A DNA stretch of 64,000 nucleotides from Otatea glauca (taxonomy: Eukaryota > Streptophyta > Magnoliopsida > Poales > Poaceae): positions 63,173,567 to 63,237,566 of the forward strand of contig CM070713.1 in the NCBI GenBank assembly GCA_036346275.1, in the 5' to 3' direction. The notes under the pieces are model-generated. The model was not told where the DNA came from. It saw only the letters and a program-made list of their open reading frames with translations, and did not search any database. Each line of letters opens with the position of its first letter. The stretch's first letter is position 1. Positions 37,857-48,162 of this stretch are shown here, in pieces. The position numbers and the translations under genes were made by a program.

Positions 37857-39687
37857 CTAGTATAGTGCCTGTGCTAACGCTACGACGACAGTACACCCGC
37901 TTATCAATTAAATGAGAAGATAAATATGAATACAACACTTAATAATAAAAGAGAAATTTAGAATTTTAAATGAATTTAGAAAGAAAAACGAAACAAAATA
38001 GAGGTCGAATGGGCGAAAACGGGCTCCCAAAAGATTTTAAATCAAGAAAGAGAAAGAAAAAAGAATTTTCTGATTTTATATTATTTTTTTTGCAGCTTCC
38101 ACAGAGAGCACAGCGTGCTCTCTGGGCTTGGCCAGCGCAAGGGGGAGGAAAGGCCAGGGGTGGCCGGCCGGTCGCAGTGGGTCGGCACTGGTGCGGCGAG
38201 ATCGTCGGCACCGGCGCCTGCGGGGGAGGAGTCACGGTTGCGATGAATTTCGCCGGGAAAGATGACGGTGATGGCTTGGGTTACCTCCAAAATCCGGCGA
38301 TCTTTACAAGATGGAGCACTTGGGGATTTACGCAATGCGATGGGGTGGAGGAGAGCTCGCAGGTTTTTATAGCCCCGAAACAAGCATATTTATGAAAACC
38401 ATAATTTAGGATCAAATCAGATTGAGAGGAAATTTTGGCAATAGAGCACGAAATTTTGGGAATTAACACCATAGATGAAAAGAGGAGATTTTGTGCGGGA
38501 TTGATGGAGCTTTGGAGCTTCTGTCTTGCTTTAATGGAGGGAGGGAAGAGAAGAAACTTCTGCAGTCCAAATGCACTAGAAGAAGCTACAGTGAGTTGCC
38601 TTCATTTTTTTAAATATAGAAGGATTTTTGAAAAGATAGCACATTAGGTTAAAAATCTAGAAAAATTCTCAAAAAACTTTCGATTATTTTTACTTAATAA
38701 AATTATTTTCAAAAAATTTAAATTATAAATTTGCCGAGAGACACGGCGTGCGAGGTCGTGACCAAAGAACCTCGCGGCGTCGGCAAATCCACCGATGGCG
38801 ACCGTGGAGCCATTGCAAACCTGCGTTCTCCGTGCCATGCCCCCCATCTCCGGTTTCCTTTTCCCAAAGACGTAATGTATGGTCCTTTCCTTTTCAGGAT
38901 GTCTGCTTCCTTTTCCTTGATTCCAAGACGTTTGTTTCCTTTTCCTTGTTGATCTTTGGAGGTGAGGAAGGTCTGTTGTGGGCCACGAGGATGATTTCGA
39001 AAAATATGGAAAATAAATCTGCGCTCACACGATCACGGATCCGCAAGGAAAAAATAAAATTAAACAGTGCTTTCATGCCACCGGTTCCGCGAGAAAAATT
39101 GAAAAAATTAAGCAAAGACTCACGCATCGTTGATTCCTTAGATAAAAAATAAAAACAAAAATTCAACGCTCTCCGTGCGCTGAAATTAGGCTCTATGGGG
39201 ATAGATCCGTAAAAAAGTCTTGAGAAGGGTCATATTCGGAAAAAAAATACGATCACAATGCCAGGACAATAAAAAATTCAAGTCTTGTTTCCTTGCATGC
39301 GGATCCTCCCTGTTTATTTCCTTGTTTGATTCACCCTCCTTCCAAATATGTAGTACGTACAATTTTGGCCAGTAAAAAATCCAAGTCTGGTTTCCTTGCA
39401 TGCGGATCCTCCTTATTTATTTCCTTGTTTGATTCGCTCTCCTTCCAAATATATAGGTGGGGGAGGTCTGTTGTGGGCCACAGGGATGATTAGACACACT
39501 AAATAATGGCCATCGGATGTGGGTGAGTAAAACTGAAGAAAGATCTGAGACGTTCATTTTGATGAATGCAAGTTTCTGGGGACGTTTTGCTGGGTGCACG
39601 AATATTGGGTCATCTCTAATGAGGTGCATTATTTAGGGTGGACATAGAAAAAATTGCTTAGGTGCATTATAAAGGGGTATAGATAGA
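37857..39687 (-). mobile_element. Probable non-autonomous Helitron
   Basis: On the minus strand the 5' end reads TCTATCTATACCCC preceded by A. The 3' end reads GCACAGGCACTATACTAG followed by T, giving TC...CTAG termini in an A/T target. A GC-rich imperfect hairpin-like stretch (about 37870-37890) precedes the CTAG. No Rep/helicase coding is present in 1.8 kb. The interior includes GC-rich DNA (38090-38380) and a duplicated segment (39271-39457). The ends are short signals, so this remains probable. Confidence 0.42.
39271..39457. repeat. Direct repeat, two copies of about 83 bp
   Basis: Copies at 39271-39353 and 39374-39457 share cttgcatgcggatcctcc and tttccttgtttgattc. They lie inside the probable Helitron. 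A further repeated phrase, ggtctgttgtgggccac, occurs near 38969 and 39465. Confidence 0.8.
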
Positions 39688-42436
39688 TTACACCCACATC
39701 TATTGTTGTAACAACTACTTTCCTTCATTAGACAAACATAACCTATAACTTTTTCCTATGCATTTTCACATGAATGAGCTTATACTGGCATTTGATTCTT
39801 CAAAATAAACGTTATCCATATAAACATTAATTTATACAAGTTTCACCTATTTATCCCTTTTTGTTTTTACATGGAAACTTCATTCTATTAGAATTTGATG
39901 TATAACAAGGTAACATGTAAACATTTTTACATATTTAAAACACTTGCAGATCAGAGATTCCATAAAATTTATTTTATTCTACTTTAGCTTTATTTGAAAA
40001 CATTTTATTAAATGGCATTATTCATACCTATGTGTTTCTTTGCATTTTCTAAAATTGCACAGCAACGATCTTCAAATTATTTTTGCATATTCTGGATCTA
40101 TAGGATTTTACACGATTTTAGAAACTGGTTTCACAAATTTTTGAGTTATGGTTCAAAAGTTATGGACAATGGAATTGGCTCGATTTTGAAAAATGTACTG
40201 AAATTCAAAAAATGCGCTTTCGCTTCTGGAAAACGTCTTTCGGATTTTGGCGCGTGGGCTTTTGAATTCGGCTCAGTCTGGCTGACAAGCCAACCCCACT
40301 CGCTAGTGACTACACAGCGCACGCAAGAGCTGCCAAGTGACTGACAGCCCGACCCCACCGGTCAGCGACCCGAAGCAGAGAGCTTCGGCCTCCGGCTTAT
40401 TGCCGACGAACCAGCTCCACCGCGGTGGAATGGGCAACACTATGAGCATCAACACGTTCGTGCATACCCAGGGACGGTACCCATTCACTGGGGGTTGGCC
40501 GGAAAGGTGGTCGGCACCGTGAAGGTGCGGCGGCCGCCATGGCCACGCAAGCAAAAGCTTGCCGCCGGCCACTATTTCACCGGAAAGGCATGGGGTGAGC
40601 ATAAGTGGGCTAAGGATGATTCATTTCACCTGAGAATGGAGGCGAAGAAAAGCCGAAGATGGCTATCCACGATCGCCGACCGGGAAGAAGAAAGACGGTG
40701 GAAAGGATGAGCTGCAGCCAAGAATAAGTGAAAACACAGGTTGGTCAGGGTTTCAAGGGGCACTACAGAGCTCTAGAATGAACTGATTGCACAAATTGCT
40801 ACCGGATTAGCTTGATTCGCCGTTTTCCCCTCTCTCATTTCTCTTCGACAATGGAAAGGAAAAGGGAGGATGATAGAGGCACGAGGCTCAGGAGAAAAGC
40901 AAAAAGACAAGGGGAAACTCATTGCGACGTAAAAGCAGTATTTATAGGTGGTGTGAGATTGCTTCACAGTAGTTTGAACGCGGCGAAAATTGCGGCCCTG
41001 ATCTGTGCAGGTGCGACAAGGTGGCGTGAGATTTTTAAGAGCCCAGGGCGGTGCGGTATGGCCGGGGTACGGCGCGGAATGACCACATGCGAGCCGTGGC
41101 ATTGCGTGATTGAGCGGGCGGCGAAGTGGGTGTGGAGGCACAGAGAGTCGGCGAAGACTCGGGAGGCTTGCTCGGCGAGGAGGAGAAGAAGAGAGAGCCC
41201 GAGACTGACGAGTGGGACAGGGTCCACCGGTCGGTAAGAATCACTTCGACACCGCCTTGTGCCAGGAAACGGGGCCAGCACAACCTGGGACCCACCTGCC
41301 AGCGAGGGTCTTTGAACTCCGGGATAGACTCAACTCCAGACAGCTCGAGATGAGCATTAAAATCGCCAACAGATCATGGTCATATTTTTTGAAACTTTTT
41401 GATTGATGTCTACTGAAAATTTTTACCACTCAATAAAAATATTAGCTCAAAATATCCTATATGGAATTTATATTAATTCTGACACTGTGCACTGCCCAGA
41501 ATTGTCATTTCGGGTTTTAATTTATTTAAGGGCACAAATGATAATATTTATTTTGTAAATTTTATTAATGGTTTTATTTAGGTCAAGTATTCTCCTATAA
41601 AAATTTCACATTAAAATATTTCATATTTATTTTATAAAAATTCTGACATGCAAATTTATAGATTTTCAAAGCCTATGTTTTATAATTTTTAAAAGGCTTA
41701 GATGACATGATAAATTTCTAAAAATTTTACTAGACGTAGACTATGATCTGAGGGTGTTATGGTAATTTTTATGACTCCAGATAAACTTCTAATATTTTCT
41801 AGTAATTCTGACTTCTACTGTTTCTAGTCAAAAGAGATGTTACTCATTTCATTTATTTACTTTTCTGTGCATAAAAATCTTATTTAGCAGCTAGACTCAC
41901 CCACCTGCACGCCTAAGGTTTCCATGGAAATTTTTCCAAATTTTAATTTTACCTTTTTATCTTCTTACCATTTTCCATTCATTAATTCTATTTGTTGGAT
42001 TTTTCATACAAAGCATAAATCCAAGAAAAATCCAAATAAAAAACAATAATGTTAAGAAAACTTAGAAATAAATATATTCAAATTCAAAATATTTATTTTC
42101 ATTTTATTATATTTTTCGGGATGTTACAAACACTTTGGGTTATATTGAATTTGATGTCATATGTGATCTCAATTGTTTAGAGGAGAGATTTTCTATACCT
42201 GCTAATTTATCATGGTCGTCCAGTGTTAGTTTTCATGCTATTGGCAAACATAATAATAAAGGAAAGTATATGGTACATCGAGTTTATATTTGTACCATTT
42301 TGAAATCATCTTTTAACGTGCCACACTATCAACAACCAAAGAATATGTTGGTTTCCTTGCCGCCTCTTGTTACTAACCTTTTGCAGGCCAATGAGCTTGA
42401 GTCGAGGACGACTCAAAATCAAGAAGGGGAAGATGA

Positions 42437-43183
42437 TGTGACCATACCGGGCCAGCAAGTCATGCTTCTACCTCAAGCAAGATAAGGGCCCAACAACTTC
42501 TGACGCTCCAAGCCCAGCCCAAGATCAAGCCCAATTCGTTCTCGAGTCCAGTTCGGCCCTCAGGAGCAGTCCAACTAAAAATGACCATATCTAGGTCATA
42601 TGAAGTCCGTTTGAGGCGTTCTTGGACTCTACGGATAAGCCCATGACGAGAGCTTTCCAATGGAAGTAGTTTCACGTCCAAAATCCTTCTAGATCGTTGG
42701 GAATCATCAAATCAATATAACGAACCGAATCTGCCAGGTGCTGCGCCACCTCCACTTGGGCCCAAAGGCCTTGTACGACCTAGGGTTGCACGACCATCCC
42801 CTTGGCCGCCTCCCTTGCCCTCTTCCTCATATATATTCAGTAGTCGTCACTAGAATAGATAAGTTTTGCTTAGATTACAACTAGACACTTTGTTAGTTTT
42901 TCGCCATTCATTGGTTTGTGGAACCCTAACTCGTGTGTTTAATATAATTTCGCAATTCGAATTGCATCTTCTACGTTCTTGCTTGTGTTCTTGATTCGCA
43001 TGCAAGGATAAGCCTTCTTGGCAAGGTCAACCGTTTTTGTGCGTGGGTGATAACCAACGGAGCTGTGGTGTAGCGATTGTAGGGATTGAATCAGTTCTGA
43101 TTAGAAGCCGGATCGTCAACGTCGAGTTATCCACCAATCGAATTAGTACTACCTGTCGGAAGATCAGGACATCGTTCCCATCA
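42437..43183 (+). repeat. 3' LTR of element B
   Basis: Begins TGTGACCATACC right after the purine-rich tract and ends TTCCCATCA. A TATA-like atatatatt lies at 42829-42837, where LTR transcription would be expected to start downstream. No matching 5' copy occurs in the window, so the extent is inferred from termini and from similarity to the LTR ends of element A. Confidence 0.6.
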
Positions 43184-43380
43184 AAGGACCTGTTCGCGAT
43201 TTCAGAATTTTTCGGGTCGAAAGAACCAACGCTCGTGTCGAATCTTCGGAACTACGGGTATTTTTTGCAAAATAACCGGTGGAAGGACTTGTTCGCGATT
43301 TCAAAATTTTCGGGGTCTTTTTTACAAAATAACCGATAGAAGGGCCTATCCACGATTTCCGATTTTTCAGGGGCTTTTTG
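43184..43380. repeat. Three-copy degenerate tandem repeat
   Basis: Units starting at about 43184, 43285 and 43339 share AAGGaCcTgTTCGCGATTTC-type starts followed by ttttcgggg and (in the first two) tttgcaaaataaccg-type ends. The first unit carries extra sequence. The array directly abuts the 3' LTR of element B. Confidence 0.65.
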
Positions 43381-44225
43381 AAAGAAAAATGACGTGGCAT
43401 TGCTCTCCTTGCCTGAAATCTTCCGCATATAATAGAGGTATTATTTTATAGTCTTATTCAATAATTTCGTAAGATATAAATCTATCACATATATTTGAAA
43501 TTTACTAAAAGTACAATATAAATAGTTTAAGGTCTTAAAAATCCCAAACCAATAAGATTGAAACCAATTCAATCAACAAATTTTGTCTATTGAATATATG
43601 ATTTTATAGTTTTTTCAAAATTTTGAGGGTTCCAGAGTATACCCGACACCCCTAGTATCGCCCTATATAGAGGTAGTCTTTAGACTCACCACGACTTCGT
43701 ATTCGAAACAGGTCTTACCTACGACAGAGGATATATATCTCTGTAGGGAGTTTTGGGTAACGAAGTGGAAACACAACTAGAATAGTGCTTATATTTGTAA
43801 TTCTTGCATAAATTTACAGAAAAAGAAAAGTTCCTCCAAAATTTTCATTGATTTCCTGTGCTTGAAACAGAACCTAAGTTGTTAGTGCTTCAAACTTAAT
43901 CCTCCCAAACAAAATCTCAAGACTTACCGGCTGATCACGAGCAGCCAACGGTATGGATTGTACCTGACGGTGGCTCGCCCACGCACCAATCGTTAAACAA
44001 CAGCGCGTAAAGATAGCGTCACATGGTCAAAAGAAACGGCTATTCCTTATTCCTTAATTAATTAATTAGAAAATCAAATCGAAAAAAGGTTTCCATTACC
44101 ACAGCGTCTCGACGTCTCGCCCGCCCCACGAATCCACGCTCCGACCAAGCCCTATCCCCGCCCATTAATGGTGGGCGGGCTGCGAGATCTGTAGGGAGGC
44201 TCGTGAGCTTCGCCGGCGGGAGGAG
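43381..44225. other. Upstream flank of the DeSI-like gene
   Basis: AT-rich DNA turns GC-richer within 150 bases of the start codon. No TATA box could be chosen with confidence. The minus-strand frame 44058-44393 overlaps exon 1 antisense and is a shadow. Confidence 0.4.
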
Positions 44226-46708
44226 ATGGACTCCCGGAGCGACGGCGCGTTGACGCCGGTGTTGCTCAACGTTTACGACCTCACTCCCGTCAACGATTAC
44301 CTCTACTGGCTCGGCTTCGGCGTTTTCCACTCGGGAATCGAAGGTCTCGATTCGTTCCTCACCCTTCCCTCTTTCTCTCGCGGAGCCTTCCATGCCTGTG
44401 GTATACTGCGCCAGTTGATATAGCTAAAATGATGGATTGAATAGAGATGAGAGTTGTTTCGTTTTCCAATTAAAATTGGTTGAATGATGCCGATTTTTCA
44501 TTTTTGGACAATTTTCTTTTTATCGTTGTTCCTGTTTTAGGAACAATTTTGATGTTTTGGTAACTTCAGTGGTAGGATATTGAATATTGTAGGGCAATTC
44601 CAAAAATGTATTGTCATGCCTGATCAATGGCCCAGTACCCCAGTAAATAACGGGGGAAGGGGGGAACAAATGTAAAGTAACAATGTTTTGTCTTGGCAAG
44701 AATTTCAAGGAGAATTGTGCATGACATCCGTCTTGGTGTATTCTATTTTGAAAAAGAAAAGAGTAAATTTTATAAAACTATAGGTTTCTTGAATAAACTA
44801 TCAGAAAACAATATGTTTTAGCTTCTATTTTACAAAGCTACATATTTTAAGATAACTTGTATCACAAAACTACATGTTTTGGAATTAACCTTTCTTGTAA
44901 CAGGTCTGACAGTTTGAGCCCATATGACAGTCTCACACGTGAGTGAAACGAGAAATAGTGGTGACTGAGGCTACCATATGGAGCCACACTGTCAGACCTG
45001 TTATAAGAAATGGTCAATTCTAAAATCTGTAGTTTTATGACACAAGTTCAACTAAAATCTATAGTTTTTTGAAATAGGAGTTAAAACTTATAGTTTTCTT
45101 ATAATTTGTACAATAAACTTTTTGTTTTGTTAAATTTACTCAAAAGAAAATGGTCTCTTTTGATCGTCAAGAGTCTAAAATATTATTGTCCGTAGGTTCT
45201 TTGGAAATCCAAAAAATAAAAACTACCATCAGCGTGATTTGCCGAACACTGCAATTCAAGAACCTTATACTGGTCCACAGTTTTATTCGATTGTATGCAT
45301 TGCTACCACCTGGCTGAATCAAGCACTGTTGTGTTGAAATTTTCATTTATGTTTGCTATTAATCATATTTGCTTTTTCTCAATCTGAATGTCATGGTGTC
45401 GATTTTAGTATCTAGCTAATCTTCGAAATCTTGAATTCAAGTTCTTTAGCAATTTATCTCTCTAATGAGCAGTTCATGGTATGGAATATGGATTTGGAGC
45501 CCACGATTTCCCATCCAGTGGTGTGTTTGAGGTGGAATCAAAAAGTTGCCCTGGCTTTGTCTATAGAAGGTCAGTGTGGCTAGGCACAACTGACATGTCT
45601 CAGGAAGAGTTCCGCTCGTTCATTGAAAAACTTGCAGGGAAGTATCATGGCAACTCATATCATTTGATTTCAAAGAACTGCAATCATTTCACGGATGATG
45701 TCTGTGAGAACTTGACTGGAAAACCCATCCCTGGCTGGGTGAATCGGCTAGCCAGAGTAGGTAGGTATCACTGACATATGTTTTGATCCCTGAATTTGTG
45801 AAAATCAGAGGTAACTGATTGTATTTTCTCTCTCAAAACTCTAGGTTCATTTTTTGACTGTCTTCTACCAGAAAGTGTCCAGGTTTCTCCTGTCGGACGT
45901 GTCCCAACTCTTCGCCCAATTTCTGGTCAGTATCATCCTAAAATTTTCTTCTCTGGCCCTTCAAAAAACCCTTCTCTGTTGTTTCTTTCTGTTAGTGTGA
46001 CTTTCTTGTCAAATTGCACCCCTTTGCAAAAAATGCATCCCTGACCATTTTAGCTGTAAATCTGGTGGGCTTTCACCATTTTAGTTAACTATGATGTAGT
46101 CCTTTTCCTTGTCATTCCTTGGAGGTTGGAAATTTTACTCAATCTTACATCTTAGTTAAAATTCTTCACAACTTTGTTTGTATATTCTCCTTTCAGTTTT
46201 AATAATTATTGATATCAATCTAAAAAATGTTGTACACTTCTGGTAACTTTCACAGAATTAAGCTCTCAGTAGTAACTAGTAATTAATTGAGTTATAGGAA
46301 AATTTTATGCATATTGCAAAACTATAATATTACATGAATTGAAAGCTCCTTCGCTGGCTACCCTCCTTGGTCTTGGTATATTCAATTGCAGTAGAATACT
46401 TACTTGATTACTCATTTAAGTTAGCCTTTTAAGTAACAACAGTTTTTAAGGTCCATAAAAAAAGAAGGGATGTGTAAATATTATGTAGTCTTATACTATT
46501 TGTTAACTTTTAGTGATGTTATTAACCATCAGTTGCACTTAATTGGTTCCTCTTAAAATATGATCCAGATGACGATTTGAATTCAATATCTTCATCTATA
46601 ATTGGGGACAGCGATGAGGATGATGAGGACAAGCACCTGTTGCCAGCACCATCCACTGACATGCATCCTGTAGATGTGCCACCAAAGCTAGCCAAAGATC
46701 TTCATTGA
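44226..46708 (+). CDS. DeSI-like PPPDE thiol isopeptidase
   Basis: Four exons (44226-44343, 45473-45760, 45845-45925, 46569-46708) with GT/AG borders, all splitting codons after the first base, give 208 residues. The PPPDE domain spans about residues 11-150. The predicted catalytic pair is His35 in VFHSGIEV and Cys109 in SKNCNHF, matching the His/Cys dyad of human DeSI-1. Members of this family remove SUMO or ubiquitin from proteins or act as thiol esterases; which activity applies in plants is not settled by sequence. The C-terminal tail is acidic (GDSDEDDEDKH), like plant DeSI-like proteins of 200-240 residues. The start is chosen because it is the first ATG, has G/A-rich context and precedes the conserved VLLNVYDLT strand. 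Intron 1 contains a Mutator-type MITE. The gene converges with the lipase-like gene. Confidence 0.92.
44761..45141. mobile_element. Long-TIR Mutator-like MITE in intron 1
   Basis: Starts GAGTAAATTT and ends AAATTTACTC, with inverted similarity extending over much of both arms (for example gtctgacag against ctgtcagac at the centre). A perfect 9-base duplication AAAAGAAAA flanks it (44752-44760 and 45142-45150), as expected for Mutator-type insertion. It has no coding capacity. It lies wholly within intron 1 of the DeSI-like gene. Confidence 0.78.
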
Positions 46709-48162
46709 CATGTTCCATGTTTTTGCGCACCTTGCCGTATTATAACTGCTACCACTGGAGTTGGGGGCGCTGAAGTGCTTCTCTAGGTGGCTTGACAGGG
46801 CAGCACCGTTGAGCTTGCCATTGGTACTACTGAGTTCTTTCCAGAGTTCTGCTGTCCTGGTAGGTATACAGATTGGAATTGGCCGTCTTCTACAAAAGAT
46901 GAGTCTCTAGTTACTCGCTGTTTAACAGTTCGTACAGTGACCGTGTTGTATCGTCTTAGTCCGTATTCCATTTAGCGAGCTGGAATAGGCATTGTAATAT
47001 GGGTCCTAATTTTTATTAGCACTCGTTGTGTAAAAACGTTGCCTTGGGCGATGCTTGCCTGAGCTCGGCAATGAAAATACATATTGCAACTTGCTATCAT
47101 AGAAACCGTGTTCATGTAAATGGCTGATTGATTTTGTTATGCCACTTTAGTTCCAGTGATGTCAAGAGGCTATTGAATGTTTGATTCCAGCATTCAGCTG
47201 CTGGAGTGTTGAACTCATCTCTTGTTGTCCAAGCCCAATGCTGCATCCCTGCTATAGACGCTTGTGCCACCAAGGTGGAGTATATTGCAAAGCCAAGTAG
47301 CTGTTACCCATATTCATGTTGGAATGGTTCATATTGGAAATTTGAAACTAGCAATGTATTAAAGTCTTTCTTTTCCAGGTCTAATTTGGCAAAGTTTCCA
47401 AAGTTAGTCCGTGTCTCGTGTTATGTTTCAAAGTGGAATTTTGAAACTAGCAATGTCTTGGTCTTTCTTTTCCAGGTCTAATTTGGCAAAGTTTCCCAAG
47501 TTAGTCCCTGTCTTGTGTTATGGTTCATACTGGAATTTTGAAATTAGCAATGTCTTAAGAGTCTCTTTTCCAGGTGTAAATTGGAACAGTTTTAGCGGCC
47601 GGCTACGTGATTTCATGAATGAGACTCGTTTATTTTTGTACGTAAATTCAGGTTTATCAGTTCTTGTTTGCAAATCAACAACGTTGCCTTCACACCTTAA
47701 TAAAAAGACGGCATTGCAAGTGTCATATTATACAGGGTGACGTTTCCAATGCTTTATCTTAAATTGTTCTGTTACAAACATGCTCATGTTTTGTAAAATT
47801 TCAACCGTACCGTTGCATCCCTGCCAGTAATTTTCACATCTATACATATCCGTGCCCGTGCACTGCCGCATCAACATTTTTAAATAAATCAATGATGAAC
47901 ATTTACAATGACACGGTTGATATTACAGTTACACCGTACAACATAAATCACAAACAACTTAGAAAAGACAGGCCATGCGGCGAGTATTTTTTTTCTCCTC
48001 TATATATCTCCTTGATCTATGAGACACTTTGTTTTTCAAATGCCATCTGTCAAACACTTATACCTGGGATTGACATAAACGTGCTCACCAGGCTCGGCGA
48101 CTCAGCGGTTAGCAACTGCTGTGTGCTGGAACAAACTTGTTTCCAGAGATCAGGATTGTTTA
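46709..48162. other. Intergenic space between two convergent genes
   Basis: The first 350 bases probably hold the 3' UTR of the DeSI-like gene; aatgaaaat near 47071 is a weak poly(A) signal candidate. A tandem repeat occupies 47326-47590. The last few hundred bases probably include the 3' UTR of the lipase-like gene. Confidence 0.4.
47326..47590. repeat. Three-copy tandem repeat, 100-110-bp period
   Basis: Units beginning near 47330, 47433 and 47530 repeat ttttgaaactagcaatgt and tttccaggtctaatttggc, followed (in the first two) by aaagtt(t)cc(a/c)aagttagtcc. The array lies downstream of the DeSI-like gene. Open frames here are by-products of the repeat. Confidence 0.82.

Larger units (their letters stand above)
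35228..42128 (-). mobile_element. Giant solo LTR inserted in element B
   Basis: On the plus strand it starts TGTGAGACC and ends GGGATGTTACA. On the minus strand it therefore begins TGTAACATCCC, exactly like the solo LTR at 3696. Flanks are AATAC (35223-35227) and AACAC (42129-42133), a 5-base duplication with one mismatch. No gag/pol and no internal second terminus was found. Homology with 3696-6706 is visible near both ends. The 6.9 kb length includes a probable Helitron (37857-39687), leaving about 5 kb. A TATAAATA string (minus strand, 40939-40947) and GC-rich leader DNA at 40400-41300 look like the LTR's own promoter region. Confidence 0.68.
34857..42485 (+). pseudogene. Second frame of element B, interrupted by an LTR
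   Basis: The first part, up to 35227, is in frame with gag after its stop. The second part, 42134-42485, carries the GKHNNKGKYMVHR region. When the inserted LTR and one copy of its target duplication are disregarded, the reading frame is unshifted, which supports an insertion into an open frame. The final codons run through the purine tract into the LTR. No enzymatic motif is seen; it corresponds to the 323-codon frame of element A. Confidence 0.55.
33465..43183 (+). mobile_element. Gag-only LTR retrotransposon, element B (split)
   Basis: This is a plus-strand relative of element A. An A-rich leader (about 33465-34080) is followed by gag (34083-34835), then a second frame that begins at 34857, is interrupted by a 6.9 kb giant LTR at 35228 and resumes at 42134 in the same frame. 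After it come a purine-rich tract (about 42420-42436) and a 747-base 3' LTR. The 5' LTR was not found, so the left limit is approximate. No pol domains are present. B and A share gag, the second frame, the gagtcgaggac(g/a)actca motif before the 3' LTR and LTR-end similarity. Confidence 0.65.

Noticed and set aside
47835..47870. Possible Helitron 3' end (ctatacatatccgtgcccgt)
   Set aside because: It resembles the CTAG-plus-GC-stem signature but has CTAT instead of CTAG, and no matching TC end was found.
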